DNA of 64,000 nucleotides from Kordia zhangzhouensis (GCF_001005305.1 NZ_LBMH01000003.1:124001-188000); one strand, 5' to 3'; shown: positions 18,091 through 27,284, counted from the stretch's first letter. Translations and numbers: made by a program. The notes: a model not told the origin generated them from the letters alone.

Positions 18091-19137
18091 ATGACGCACC
18101 AAAATATTGATCAAGAGATTAAAGAAGCATTGAAAAATTGGAAGTCTATCATCGCCAAATACAAAAAGAAAAGTACTAAAAAAGCAATCGGTCAAATGGC
18201 CTCTTCCTTTTTACCTTTTATTGCCGTTTGGGTATTAATGTATTTTACCCTTGACTTTTCAATTACGTTAACTCTTTTATTAGGGATTTTAAATGCTTTC
18301 TTTTTGGTTCGAATTTTTATTATTCAGCATGATTGCGGACACAATTCGTTTATAAAATCAAAAAAAGCAAGTGACATTATAGGGTATGCTTGTAGTGTAT
18401 TTAGTTTTTTACCTTTTAAATATTGGGCAGAAACACACACATTTCATCACGGTCATAATGGACAATTAGAAACAAGACAAATTGGCGATATGCCAACTCT
18501 TACCGTAGAAGAATTTCGTGCAAAAAACTGGTGGGGACGATTCAAATACAAAGTTTTTAGAAGTCCTATCGTTATTTTTGTAATTGCACCTGTATACTAT
18601 TTGATTGTCACAACTAAGTATCCATTTTTAAAATTTAATAATTGGAAAAAAACCACTTTCACTCTTTTAAAAGACAACCTTGTAATTATTGTTCCTTATT
18701 TAGTTATTGGATATTTAACAGGCTGGGCTAAATTCTTTGCAGTGCAATTTATCATCCTATTTTTCTTTGGAATTATTGCGTTCTGGTTTTTCTACATTCA
18801 ACATCAACACGAGTTTTCTTATAAAAAATGGAAAAAAGATTGGGACTTTGTACTTTCTGCCATCAAAGGAAGTACCTATTTAAAATTGCCACGCATTATG
18901 GAATGGTTTACAGGACATATTGGCATTCATCATATTCATCATCTAAATAGTAGAATCCCTAATTATAACCTTAAAAAATGTTTTTCAGAAAACACCGTTC
19001 TATCAAAATATGTAACTACACTTTCATTTAAGGACGGACTTAAGATGATGTTTCATAAATTATGGGATGAAGAACAACAACGCATGATCACTTTTAGAGA
19101 ATATTACCAATTAGAAAAAATGCGAATAGCTAGTTAA
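18091..19137 (+). CDS. membrane fatty acid desaturase
   Basis: This 348-residue integral membrane protein has the three histidine clusters of di-iron acyl-lipid desaturases: H80-D-C-G-H84, H116-T-F-H-H120, and H280-H-I-H-H284. They lie between predicted transmembrane pairs (about residues 45-95 and 175-235). Such enzymes introduce a double bond into fatty acyl chains, often in response to cold. Regiospecificity cannot be read from the sequence. It ends only 4 bases before the stop of a convergent gene, and its likely terminator lies inside that gene's 3' end. Confidence 0.9.
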   Translation: MTHQNIDQEIKEALKNWKSIIAKYKKKSTKKAIGQMASSFLPFIAVWVLMYFTLDFSITLTLLLGILNAFFLVRIFIIQHDCGHNSFIKSKKASDIIGYACSVFSFLPFKYWAETHTFHHGHNGQLETRQIGDMPTLTVEEFRAKNWWGRFKYKVFRSPIVIFVIAPVYYLIVTTKYPFLKFNNWKKTTFTLLKDNLVIIVPYLVIGYLTGWAKFFAVQFIILFFFGIIAFWFFYIQHQHEFSYKKWKKDWDFVLSAIKGSTYLKLPRIMEWFTGHIGIHHIHHLNSRIPNYNLKKCFSENTVLSKYVTTLSFKDGLKMMFHKLWDEEQQRMITFREYYQLEKMRIAS

Positions 19138-19141
19138 GCAG

Positions 19142-19867
19142 CTATAATACTACTCTTATTACTATTATACTAAGAATATACAATATAAAAAAACACCCTA
19201 AAGGCTTTATGATAGAATCGTAGAGCCTTTTTTTATTGTCGCGTAAAGAACTTAAAAATTGACAGTATAAAAGCAAATATCCTATAAACAATAAAATTCC
19301 AAATCCTTCAGAAATAACTCTTGGTGCTTCGACTTGAATTACATGAAAATATGCTACTGCCTGAGAAAGAAAAAAGGAAAGTCCTAAAACTATTGGAGCA
19401 ATTGCACGTAAGTTTTTCCTTGTCAAATCTAATGTATAGAAAAACTCATAAAAAGAACTAGGTGCTATCATTGAAGAGATAATCATATATTTTTCATCTC
19501 CTTCTTTCACATCCATTTTCTTTTGCTCTTCTCGCCAACGCTTCCCTTTAAAAAATGACTCTTCTTGTAATTCTTTATCAATAAGCTTCCTCTTTATGAT
19601 ATATTCAATTAAATGAGAGCCAATAATTCCAAAAATAATCAAAAGTACTCCCGCCATAACGCCATGATAAACCGAAGCATTGATTGAATCTAATTTGAAA
19701 AAAATAAAATCCTTAGGTACTTGCTTCATAAAATATAAACCAAAACAAGTAATCATTAAAAGTATAAAAATGAGATAATCCAATCGTTTTTTTACATTCA
19801 TCACTCTACTAATCAAGTTTTCTAAAAAAAATGCTTTTGAAACCTCTTCTTGACGATTATTTCCCAT
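19142..19867 (-). CDS. predicted integral membrane protein, unknown function
   Basis: The 241-residue protein has about five predicted transmembrane helices: roughly residues 32-50, 68-92, 148-170, 182-203 and 220-240. A charged cytoplasmic-looking loop (KRWREEQKKMDVKEGDEK) lies in the middle. No family motif is recognised. It is leftward, with its 3' end nearly abutting the convergent desaturase gene and containing that gene's putative terminator. The composition matches its neighbours, so there is no sign of transfer. Confidence 0.65.
   Translation of the reverse strand: MGNNRQEEVSKAFFLENLISRVMNVKKRLDYLIFILLMITCFGLYFMKQVPKDFIFFKLDSINASVYHGVMAGVLLIIFGIIGSHLIEYIIKRKLIDKELQEESFFKGKRWREEQKKMDVKEGDEKYMIISSMIAPSSFYEFFYTLDLTRKNLRAIAPIVLGLSFFLSQAVAYFHVIQVEAPRVISEGFGILLFIGYLLLYCQFLSSLRDNKKRLYDSIIKPLGCFFILYILSIIVIRVVL
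19199..19235 (+). terminator. probable terminator of the desaturase gene, inside the convergent gene
   Basis: AAAGGCT (19200-19206) can pair with AGCCTTT (19224-19230), and inner bases can extend the stem. A run of seven T's starts at 19228. It overlaps the last 31 codons of the 19142-19867 gene. Confidence 0.6.
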
Positions 19868-19969
19868 TCTAAAATACTTTTGTGATTATTGATAACTATT
19901 TTTCTTCCTTAACCAAAAATAACTAATTTCGCACAATTCAGTTGTCAAACTTATTAATCAACACATCAC

Positions 19970-21154
19970 ATGTCACAACTATCGCAAAGAGTTTTAAATA
20001 TGTCTACTTCTGCTACCTTAGCAATGGCAGCAAAAGCGAGAGAATTACGAAATGAAGGTAAAAATATTATTGGGTTAAGTCTTGGAGAACCTGATTTTAA
20101 CACTCCAGATTTTATAAAAGAAGCAGCCATCCAAGCTATTAATGACAATTATAACAGTTATACTCCTGTAGATGGATATGCCGATTTAAAAGAAGCGATA
20201 ATTGAAAAGTTTAAACGTGACAATCAATTAACATACACTCCAAATCAAATTGTAGTTTCAACAGGGGCAAAGCAATCGTTGGCAAATGTGGCTATGGTAT
20301 TGCTTGACAAGGGCGACGAAGTTATTCTTCCTGCTCCGTTTTGGGTAAGTTATAGTGATATTGTCAAATTGGCCGAAGGTATTCCTGTTCAAGTAGCCAC
20401 TTCAATTGAAACTGATTTCAAAATGACTCCTAAACAATTAGAAGCTGCCATTACTCCAAAAACTAAAATGATTTGGTTCAGTTCTCCATGCAATCCTAGC
20501 GGTTCGGTTTACAGTGAAGCAGAATTAAAAGCGCTTGCTAATGTGCTAGAAAAACACCCGAATATTTATGTAGTTTCTGATGAGATTTACGAGCATATCA
20601 ACTTCACTAGTGAACATTTTAGCATTGCTAGAATTCCTTCTATGTATGATCGTACTATAACAGTTAATGGTGTTTCTAAGGCTTTTGCAATGACAGGCTG
20701 GCGAATTGGTTATATTGGTGCTCCAGTAGAAATTGCCAGAGCCTGCAACAAGATTCAAGGACAAATAACTAGTGGAGCTAATTGTATTGCACAACGCGCT
20801 ACAATAGCTGCTTTACAAGCACCAAAAGATAAAATTCAATATATGATTGATGAGTTTTTAAAACGCAGAGATATCGTATTGGAATTATTGAATGAAATTG
20901 ACGGATTTAATGTTAATGTTCCTGAAGGAGCTTTTTACGTATTTCCTGATATTTCTTCCTTTTTTGGAAAAACACTTCGCGGAAAAACAATAAATAATGC
21001 TACTGATTTTTCCACCTATTTATTAGAAGAAGCCTTAGTAGCTACTGTAACGGGCGAAGCATTTGGAAATCCAAATTGTATTCGTATTTCTTACGCCGCT
21101 TCAGAACAAGAATTACGCAATGCTTTAAAACAGATTAAGGAAGCATTACAATAG
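19970..21154 (+). CDS. aspC: class I/II PLP-dependent aminotransferase (aspartate aminotransferase-like)
   Basis: This 394-residue fold-type I PLP enzyme shows GLSLGEPDFNTPDFIKEAA at the N-terminus, VSTGAKQSLANVAM, the SPCNPSGSVYS substrate/PLP loop and the Schiff-base lysine in VNGVSKAFAMTGWRIGYIG. It is of the Igamma/Ib aspartate aminotransferase type found across Bacteroidetes, converting aspartate and 2-oxoglutarate to oxaloacetate and glutamate; other amino acids are possible. The symbol is by family, and substrate is not proven by sequence. It is followed by a strong terminator and appears monocistronic. Confidence 0.9.
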   Translation: MSQLSQRVLNMSTSATLAMAAKARELRNEGKNIIGLSLGEPDFNTPDFIKEAAIQAINDNYNSYTPVDGYADLKEAIIEKFKRDNQLTYTPNQIVVSTGAKQSLANVAMVLLDKGDEVILPAPFWVSYSDIVKLAEGIPVQVATSIETDFKMTPKQLEAAITPKTKMIWFSSPCNPSGSVYSEAELKALANVLEKHPNIYVVSDEIYEHINFTSEHFSIARIPSMYDRTITVNGVSKAFAMTGWRIGYIGAPVEIARACNKIQGQITSGANCIAQRATIAALQAPKDKIQYMIDEFLKRRDIVLELLNEIDGFNVNVPEGAFYVFPDISSFFGKTLRGKTINNATDFSTYLLEEALVATVTGEAFGNPNCIRISYAASEQELRNALKQIKEALQ

Positions 21155-21170
21155 TGTTATATAAAATCAT

Positions 21171-21215
21171 AAAAGAAAAAGCTGTTTCAAAAAAGATGAA
21201 ACAGCTTTTTCTTTT
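21171..21215 (+). terminator. intrinsic terminator after the aminotransferase gene
   Basis: AAAAGAAAAAGCTGTTTCA (21171-21189) pairs perfectly over 19 bp with 21197-21215 around a 7-base loop and ends in a pyrimidine-rich T tract. Confidence 0.95.
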
Positions 21216-21223
21216 AATAATGA

Positions 21224-21254
21224 AGCCAAAAGATATACAATTTATCTTTTGGCT
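21224..21254. repeat. perfect 12-bp inverted repeat next to a terminator
   Basis: AGCCAAAAGATA (21224-21235) and TATCTTTTGGCT (21243-21254) flank a 7-base loop. There is no strong T run on either side, so it may be a weak terminator or 3' stabilising hairpin for the leftward gene at 21268-21573. Confidence 0.75.
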
Positions 21255-21267
21255 CACATGAGATTAA

Positions 21268-21573
21268 CTATATAATATTAAGTATCAAAAGCGAAACGGT
21301 CAGTATAGCGCCACTGAACATAATAATCGTGTTCGGAAATTTACGTTGATACCTCCAAAAAAATTCTTTGATTCCAAAGAATAAAAAGGTATTGAAAGCG
21401 TAAAAAATAACAACGCAATAATTTACATCTATCCCAAAAAAAGTTCGCTCGGAAGGAACTCCAGATTGCTGAGCAGTAAGTTCTGTATTCATAAAAATTA
21501 TAACCAACGTACTAGTAAGCAAAATAATAGTTGCTAGCCAACAGAATTCTAAAAAATTGAACTTTTTAAGCAT
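21268..21573 (-). CDS. small predicted membrane protein, unknown function
   Basis: The 101-residue protein has three predicted transmembrane helices (about residues 10-30, 50-68 and 80-100) joined by short loops. The first loop reads MNTELTAQQSGVPSERTFFG. No family is recognised. It lies alone on the minus strand with the aminotransferase convergent. Its start (MLKKFNFLE) is supported by a lysine-rich N-terminus ahead of the first helix. Coding confidence rests on its sensible membrane topology and lack of a better overlapping frame. Confidence 0.6.
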   Translation of the reverse strand: MLKKFNFLEFCWLATIILLTSTLVIIFMNTELTAQQSGVPSERTFFGIDVNYCVVIFYAFNTFLFFGIKEFFWRYQRKFPNTIIMFSGAILTVSLLILNII

Positions 21574-21694
21574 TTGTATTGTTGCATTGATTTACTGTTG
21601 TAAATATCCAAAGAACAAACGAAGTTAAAAAACCCTTTTTCGGGGGATTTTTCCCCTTTTTAAAGAAACGTATTGACTAGAATTCTTACAGAAA

Positions 21695-21940
21695 TTATAC
21701 AAATGCAATAATATATGCTAGTACAAACACAGAGATTTTTAAAATAGTTCCTACTACTGGAGCAAAGCGATGTTGATTTATTTTAACACGTTGCTTTAAA
21801 CCAAATAAAGAAGTAGATGATATGTTTTGAAAGTTCTCTCGAATTTCTTCTTTGTAACGAGAAGTTAAAAGTCCTCTATTAAAAAAAGCAGATGATTCTA
21901 TGGGAATCGAAACGGATGGTAATTGATGTGTTGATTTCAT
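21695..21940 (-). CDS. small protein with one C-terminal transmembrane helix, unknown function
   Basis: From the ATG at 21940 the protein is 81 residues: MKSTHQLPSVSIPIESSAFF, a charged middle, and a hydrophobic C-terminal helix (VGTILKISVFVLAYIIAFV). An in-frame ATG 14 codons upstream exists, but the added residues look non-coding. The topology suggests a tail-anchored inner-membrane protein. No homologue is recognised, and whether it is a real gene is uncertain. Confidence 0.4.
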   Translation of the reverse strand: MKSTHQLPSVSIPIESSAFFNRGLLTSRYKEEIRENFQNISSTSLFGLKQRVKINQHRFAPVVGTILKISVFVLAYIIAFV

Positions 21941-22046
21941 GATATTGTTTTTTGATTGATTTACAATAGTATGACGTATCAACAGAAATTTTGTTACATT
22001 CTCGATAAAAAAAATTAAAAAGATTGCACTTGTAATTCACTATAAA

Positions 22047-23537
22047 CTAGCGATTTCTCCAGAAAAAAGGCGTAATTAGAATCAATACTGTAAATAATTC
22101 TAAACGTCCTAATAACATTAAAAATGCGCACCACCATTTCCCAAAAGCTGGCAAACTGTTATAATTAGCCAAAGGGTTGAGATCTCCCAACGCAGGACCT
22201 ACATTCCCTAAAGATGAAGCTGCTCCTCCAACAGCTGATTCGAAATCTAACCCAACAAAACCAAGTACCAACGCACCAATAATAAACAACAGCATATATA
22301 AAATGAAAAAGCCTAAAATGTTATAGACAATATGCTCTGAAACAGATTTATTATTATAACGAACAGGAATGATTGCTCTTGGGTGTAAGGTTCGTTTAAA
22401 TTCTAACAATCCATTTTTGATCATCAATAAATGGCGAACTACTTTTACACCACCTGCAGTTGATCCCGCAGAACCCCCTAAAAACATCAATCCGAAGAAG
22501 AAAATCGTCAAAAATGAAGTCCATGACGTAAAATCTGCAGTAACAAAACCAGTAGTTGTAATCACAGCAATTACCTGAAACAAAGAGTGCCTAAAATCAC
22601 TTTCTAGTTCGCCCCAAACCATTGGGTGGTATGCTGAAGGCTCCACATTGGCTTGTGTATAAATAATAGCTGTAGCAATTATTGTAAAGGTTATGATAAA
22701 GATTGTATAAAAACGAAACTCTTCGTCTCGTAATACTTTTTGAATTTTTCCTTTAAAAGCAAAATAACTCAACACAAAATTAGTTCCTGCCAAAAACATA
22801 AAAAAGATAATAATGTACTGAATAATTGGATCTCCATTCCAATAAGCAATACTAGCATCTTTGGTAGAAAAACCTCCTGTTGACAATGTACAAAGCGCAT
22901 GGTTAATCGCATCAAAAAAAGACATCCCTGCAATTTGCAGTAATATAGTTTCAGCAACGGTATACCCTACATAAATAAGCCATAACCGCTTTGCCGTATC
23001 CGTAATTCTAGGATGTAATTTATCTGCACTAGGTCCTGGCGCTTCGGCAGCAAATAACTGCATTCCTCCTATTCCCAGTAAAGGAAGTATTGCTATAGCC
23101 AATACAATGATACCCATTCCTCCAATCCAGTGTGTAAGACTTCTCCAAAAAAGAATTCCTTCAGGCAACCCTTCTATTTTTTCAAGAATGGTAGCTCCTG
23201 TAGTAGTGTAACCAGACATTGTCTCAAAAAAGGCATTGGTAAAGTTGGGTATAACCTCGGTAAATACATACGGAAATGTTCCTGATAGGGACATAAAAAT
23301 CCACCCAAAAGTAACTACAATATATCCTTCTCTTTTTTTAATCTCTTTTTTATGATCTCTTGTTGTTAACATAAAGAGTGATCCTGCAATCATTGTTACC
23401 AAACCAGCCAAAAAGAGCTTAAAAGTTATACCGTCTTGATATATATAACTTACCAATGTTGCCAGCAGCATAAATCCACCATTGCAAAGCAACAGTAGTC
23501 CCATTAAGTGAAAAATAATTTTATAATTGACTTTCAT
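22047..23537 (-). CDS. trkH: TrkH-type potassium uptake channel subunit
   Basis: This 496-residue polytopic protein belongs to the TrkH/KtrB superfamily of K+ translocators, with four selectivity-filter-like loops. The most recognisable are MSGYTTTGATIL, ALCTLSTGGFSTKD, ITTTGFVTADF and ASSLGNVGPALGD, each with the conserved glycine. It imports K+ across the inner membrane. It follows trkA by 9 bases on the same strand, forming a trkA-trkH operon with the channel gene second. The C-terminus ends WRNR shortly before an AT-rich gap without a clear terminator. Confidence 0.95.
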   Translation of the reverse strand: MKVNYKIIFHLMGLLLLCNGGFMLLATLVSYIYQDGITFKLFLAGLVTMIAGSLFMLTTRDHKKEIKKREGYIVVTFGWIFMSLSGTFPYVFTEVIPNFTNAFFETMSGYTTTGATILEKIEGLPEGILFWRSLTHWIGGMGIIVLAIAILPLLGIGGMQLFAAEAPGPSADKLHPRITDTAKRLWLIYVGYTVAETILLQIAGMSFFDAINHALCTLSTGGFSTKDASIAYWNGDPIIQYIIIFFMFLAGTNFVLSYFAFKGKIQKVLRDEEFRFYTIFIITFTIIATAIIYTQANVEPSAYHPMVWGELESDFRHSLFQVIAVITTTGFVTADFTSWTSFLTIFFFGLMFLGGSAGSTAGGVKVVRHLLMIKNGLLEFKRTLHPRAIIPVRYNNKSVSEHIVYNILGFFILYMLLFIIGALVLGFVGLDFESAVGGAASSLGNVGPALGDLNPLANYNSLPAFGKWWCAFLMLLGRLELFTVLILITPFFWRNR

Positions 23538-23546
23538 GGAAAAGAA

Positions 23547-24896
23547 TTAGAGAAACATACGTTCTACTTTATTGATTGATCGAGGCAAACTACACACTAC
23601 TACTCTATCGCCTGATTGAATACGAAAATCACCCAAAGCAATAATTCCTTCTCCTTCACGAATTACACCACCAATAATAGCCGAGCGTGGAAAATCTAAG
23701 TCTTTGATTCGTTGATCACATACACGAGAAGTAGGCTTTACAATAAATTCTAACAGTTCGGCATTCATATTATTGAGCCTTGTCATATCAACGACATCTC
23801 CTTTTCGAATATGTCTAAAGATATTGTTGGCAGCTAGTAGTTTTTTATTGATTAAGGTATCGATTCCTATTGACTGAGATAATTGGAAATAATCCATATT
23901 TTCTACCAAAGCAATTGTTTTTCGAATGTTTTTTGATTTGGCTACTAGACAAGACATAATATTAGTTTCTGAATTTCCAGTTACAGCAATAAAAGCATCC
24001 ATGTCATACACACCTTCTTCTTCAAGCAATTCGACATTGCGTCCATCTCCCTGAATCACAAGAGCATTCGGCAATTCATCTGCAAGATCAAACGCTTTAT
24101 CCTTATCTTTTTCAATCAACTTAACATTGAATCTATTCTTACACAAATCTCTCGCGGTTTTCATTCCAATATTACTTCCGCCAAGAATCATCACATTCTT
24201 AATATCTTCTTTTCGCTTTCCAATCAACTTATACAACTCCTCAACACCTTCTTTGGAAGTAATAAAATATACTTGATCACCTTCTTTAAATAGAGTATCT
24301 CCACGAGGAATCAAGGTATATTGTGTGCCAAATCGCTGAATAGCAATAGGCACGAAATGCAATTCAGGAAAAATACTTGCTGCTTCCTTCACACTTTTTC
24401 CCACAAATGGAGCTGTACGTTGCAATGTAGTTCCCACCATAGTCAATGCTCCTCCTTCAAATTCATAACTATCATTAAAAGCAGATTGATCTAATAATAA
24501 TTTGATTTCGGCAGCAGCTAACTTCTCAGGAGAAATTAACTCATCTATACCAAGGTCACTAAACTGCAATTCTTCTTGGTGATGAATGAACTCTGTATTA
24601 GAAATTCGCGCAATCGTTCGACGACAGCCTAACTGTTTTGCAAGTACACAAATTGTAATATTAGTTGTTTCAGAAGAGGTTACTGTTATAACCAAATCTG
24701 CTGTAGCAACTCTAGCTTCTTTTAAAATGCTAATAGATGTTGCATCTCCTTTTACCACACGAATATCTAAGTGAGTATCAGCATACTCTAAATTTGCTCG
24801 ATTGCAATCTATTAATGTAATATCTTGAGATTCGTAAGAAAGAAGTTTTGCCAAATGATAACCTACCTCACCAGCACCTGCAATAATAATTTTCAT
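23547..24896 (-). CDS. trkA: Trk system potassium transporter regulatory subunit TrkA
   Basis: The 449-residue cytosolic protein has two tandem RCK units. Each begins with a nucleotide-binding Rossmann motif (IIIAGAGEVGYHLAKLL at about residue 3 and VMILGGSNIGMKTARDL at about residue 233) and is followed by an RCK_C domain. TrkA binds NAD(H)/ATP and gates TrkH. It is the first gene of the leftward trkA-trkH operon, with a TATATTTG -7 element 26 bases upstream. It is divergent from ubiE. Confidence 0.96.
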   Translation of the reverse strand: MKIIIAGAGEVGYHLAKLLSYESQDITLIDCNRANLEYADTHLDIRVVKGDATSISILKEARVATADLVITVTSSETTNITICVLAKQLGCRRTIARISNTEFIHHQEELQFSDLGIDELISPEKLAAAEIKLLLDQSAFNDSYEFEGGALTMVGTTLQRTAPFVGKSVKEAASIFPELHFVPIAIQRFGTQYTLIPRGDTLFKEGDQVYFITSKEGVEELYKLIGKRKEDIKNVMILGGSNIGMKTARDLCKNRFNVKLIEKDKDKAFDLADELPNALVIQGDGRNVELLEEEGVYDMDAFIAVTGNSETNIMSCLVAKSKNIRKTIALVENMDYFQLSQSIGIDTLINKKLLAANNIFRHIRKGDVVDMTRLNNMNAELLEFIVKPTSRVCDQRIKDLDFPRSAIIGGVIREGEGIIALGDFRIQSGDRVVVCSLPRSINKVERMFL

Positions 24897-24921
24897 CGAA
24901 TTTTCTTATTGAAAAAGTATA

Positions 24922-24929
24922 CAAATATA
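24922..24929 (-). promoter_or_regulatory. probable -7 promoter element of trkA-trkH
   Basis: The minus strand reads TATATTTG, an exact TAnnTTTG match, 26 bases from the trkA ATG. Confidence 0.55.
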
Positions 24930-25034
24930 AGTCAAAAACACTTCAATTACTAAAACTTTTGCAGTTGAACATCAGAATTATACATCCTACTCAAATTATA
25001 AGCTTTGTAAGATGACTTTCCTTTGCGGATTAGT

Positions 25035-25042
25035 TATATTTG
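25035..25042 (+). promoter_or_regulatory. probable -7 promoter element of ubiE/menG-porT
   Basis: TATATTTG, an exact TAnnTTTG match, lies 14 bases before the ATG at 25057. This makes the in-frame ATG at 25012 an unlikely start because it lies upstream of the element. Confidence 0.55.
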
Positions 25043-25056
25043 CAAAAAATTCCATA

Positions 25057-25785
25057 ATGGCGAAAAATGTAACACCTTATAAAGAGTCTACGAAAGGCAA
25101 GAAAGAGCAAGTTACGGAAATGTTCGATACAATTTCAGGGAATTACGACGGATTGAATCGTGTGATTTCTTTCGGAATTGATATCAAATGGCGAAAAAAA
25201 GTGGTTCAGATTGTGAAAGAACAGCAACCAAACTCTATACTAGATATCGCTACTGGTACTGCCGACTTAGCTATTAATTTGGTTGAAACAGGCGCTAAAC
25301 GTATTGTAGGCTTAGATATTTCAGCAGGTATGCTAGAAGTAGGAAAATATAAAATCCAAAAGAAAAAGTTAGACAATACAATTGAAATGGTGTTAGGTGA
25401 TGGCGAGAAATTACCTTTTGATGATAATTCATTCGACGCAATTACAGTCGCTTTTGGCGTGCGTAATTTTGAGAATCTGGAACAAGGACTAGAAGAAATT
25501 TATCGCGTATTAAAACCTAAGGGAATTTTTGTAGTGTTAGAAACTTCAGTTCCTATAAAAACGCCATACAAGCAATTTTATAAATTTTACACAGGTTCTA
25601 TTTTACCTGTAATTGGAAAACTTTTTTCAAAAGACAATGCTGCATATGGATATTTATCTGAATCAGCAGCAGCTTTCCCTTATGGAGAAAACTTCAACAA
25701 TATTTTACGAAAAATTGGGTTTATAGATGTGAAAGATAAACCACAAACGTTTGGCGTAGCAAGTATCTACACCGCAACAAAATAG
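25057..25785 (+). CDS. ubiE: demethylmenaquinone methyltransferase (UbiE/MenG)
   Basis: The 242-residue class I SAM methyltransferase adds the ring methyl in menaquinone synthesis, the quinone used by the NQR pump at the start of the window. Motifs are FDTISGNYDGLNRVISFGID, the SAM loop SILDIATGTADLAINL, LGDGEKLPFDDNSFDAIT, and FGVRNFENLEQGLEEIYRV. I chose the ATG at 25057 (MAKNVTPYKES) over one 45 bases upstream because of the promoter element between them and because family members begin this way. It is separated from porT by 5 bases. Confidence 0.95.
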   Translation: MAKNVTPYKESTKGKKEQVTEMFDTISGNYDGLNRVISFGIDIKWRKKVVQIVKEQQPNSILDIATGTADLAINLVETGAKRIVGLDISAGMLEVGKYKIQKKKLDNTIEMVLGDGEKLPFDDNSFDAITVAFGVRNFENLEQGLEEIYRVLKPKGIFVVLETSVPIKTPYKQFYKFYTGSILPVIGKLFSKDNAAYGYLSESAAAFPYGENFNNILRKIGFIDVKDKPQTFGVASIYTATK

Positions 25786-25790
25786 ATTTT

Positions 25791-26510
25791 ATGAAGAAGA
25801 TTTTGCTTATCATCTGTTGTATTTTTATGTTACAACCTGCATATTCTCAATTATTTAGCAGAAAAAAAGTATTAAATGACGCTAGTGGTGGAAAAGGTCA
25901 AATAGATAATAATATTCTCACTTGGGGTTATTTTTTGGGTTTTAACAGCTACGATTTCAAATTCACATACAATACCAACGCTGATGCCATTCAATTAAAA
26001 CCCTCCACAGGTTTTAATGTGGGTTTGGTGGGCGATGTAAAACTGAATAATTTTATGAACTTGCGATTAGAACCAGGGATTTATTTTACCAATCGCAATC
26101 TAGAATACCCAGAAAGTTATGGCTTGACAGATCGAGTAGATCAATTGCGCGAAATCAAATCAAGTTATGTACATATTCCATTATTATTAAAAATAAGCAC
26201 CAAACGCATCAACAACTTTAAGCCATTTATTGTTGGTGGGTTTTCAACTTCACTGAATTTATCAAGTAATGAAAAAAATCCGGATGATAATAGCAATAAT
26301 CAGTTTCGTATGAAACGCTCCACTTATTACTACGAACTCGGATTCGGAATTGATTTTTATTTATACTACTTTAAATTTACACCTTCTATTCGTGGAGTTT
26401 TTGCTTTGAATGATGAATTGGTTCGTGATACTGACCCAAATAGTCCGTGGACGAGCAACATTCAAAAAATGCAATCACGTGGAATTTTTATCAACTTTAC
26501 ATTTCAATAG
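25791..26510 (+). CDS. porT: type IX secretion / gliding outer-membrane protein PorT
   Basis: The 239-residue protein has a signal peptide (ending AYSQ, about residue 19) and an eight-strand-like barrel pattern (GYFLGFNSYDFKF, LRLEPGIYFTNR, FIVGGFSTSLN, YYYELGFGIDFYLYYF), and ends in INFTFQ. This matches PorT, an outer-membrane protein needed for type IX secretion in Porphyromonas and gliding Flavobacteria. The ubiE-porT arrangement is, as I recall, common in Flavobacteriaceae and supports the call. It shares a transcript with ubiE (5-base gap). Confidence 0.87.
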   Translation: MKKILLIICCIFMLQPAYSQLFSRKKVLNDASGGKGQIDNNILTWGYFLGFNSYDFKFTYNTNADAIQLKPSTGFNVGLVGDVKLNNFMNLRLEPGIYFTNRNLEYPESYGLTDRVDQLREIKSSYVHIPLLLKISTKRINNFKPFIVGGFSTSLNLSSNEKNPDDNSNNQFRMKRSTYYYELGFGIDFYLYYFKFTPSIRGVFALNDELVRDTDPNSPWTSNIQKMQSRGIFINFTFQ

Positions 26511-26542
26511 TACTTTTAAAACTTATTGCGTTTGATATTTTT

Positions 26543-27274
26543 TTAATCAAACTCTTTGCGCTTAAACTCATTCAACAAAATTCCAGTTGCCATAGCAACA
26601 TTCAAGCTTTCGGTTTGCTGTAATTTTCCAAAACGTGGAATTGCAATTTTTTCTGTAATTAACTTTGAAATAGTTTCAGAAACTCCGTTTGCTTCGTTCC
26701 CCATTACAAGAATTCCTTTATTGGACAATGACGCTTGATATACGTTTTTCCCGTCCATAAAAGCCCCAAAAACAGGCAAATTAGTTTGAGAAAGATAATT
26801 TTCTAAATTGCCATATACTACATTAACACGTGTCAACGATCCCATGGTCGCTTGTACAACCTTCGGATTATAACAATCAACCGTTTCTTCTGAACAAAGT
26901 AAATCTTTAATCCCAAACCAATCACACAAACGAATGATGGTTCCTAAATTCCCTGGATCGCGCACATCATCTAAAGCTACAATCAATTTCATAGGGTCAA
27001 TTGCAGTATTTTCAACTATTTTAAAAAGTGCCAGGCATTTATTAGGATTTTTTAAAAAGCTCATTTTTTTTAACTCAACTTCAGAAATAATAGTAACACT
27101 CTTTTCTTCTGAAAATAAATTTTCATCTACAGAAAACAAGGAATCTAACTCAAAAGAAGAAGCTAAAAACTCATCTATTACTTTTTTTCCTTCTGCAACA
27201 AACAATCCTGTTGATTTTCGGTACTTTTTTTGCTGTAGACTCGTTATTATTTTTATTTGTCTTTTGCTAACCAT
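26543..27274 (-). CDS. TrmH/SpoU-family RNA 2'-O-methyltransferase
   Basis: This 243-residue protein has the three SPOUT motifs: LDDVRDPGNLGTIIR (motif 1, about residues 96-110), VVQATMGSLTRVNV (motif 2) and LVMGNEANGVSE with ESLNVAMATGILL (motif 3). The N-terminal 60 residues look like the substrate-binding extension of RlmB-like enzymes. It should methylate a ribose in rRNA or tRNA; the target base is not deducible. Its start codon lies inside the 5' region of the divergent tamL gene, so the two promoters overlap. Confidence 0.9.
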   Translation of the reverse strand: MVSKRQIKIITSLQQKKYRKSTGLFVAEGKKVIDEFLASSFELDSLFSVDENLFSEEKSVTIISEVELKKMSFLKNPNKCLALFKIVENTAIDPMKLIVALDDVRDPGNLGTIIRLCDWFGIKDLLCSEETVDCYNPKVVQATMGSLTRVNVVYGNLENYLSQTNLPVFGAFMDGKNVYQASLSNKGILVMGNEANGVSETISKLITEKIAIPRFGKLQQTESLNVAMATGILLNEFKRKEFD

Positions 27275-27284
27275 GCAAATAGTT

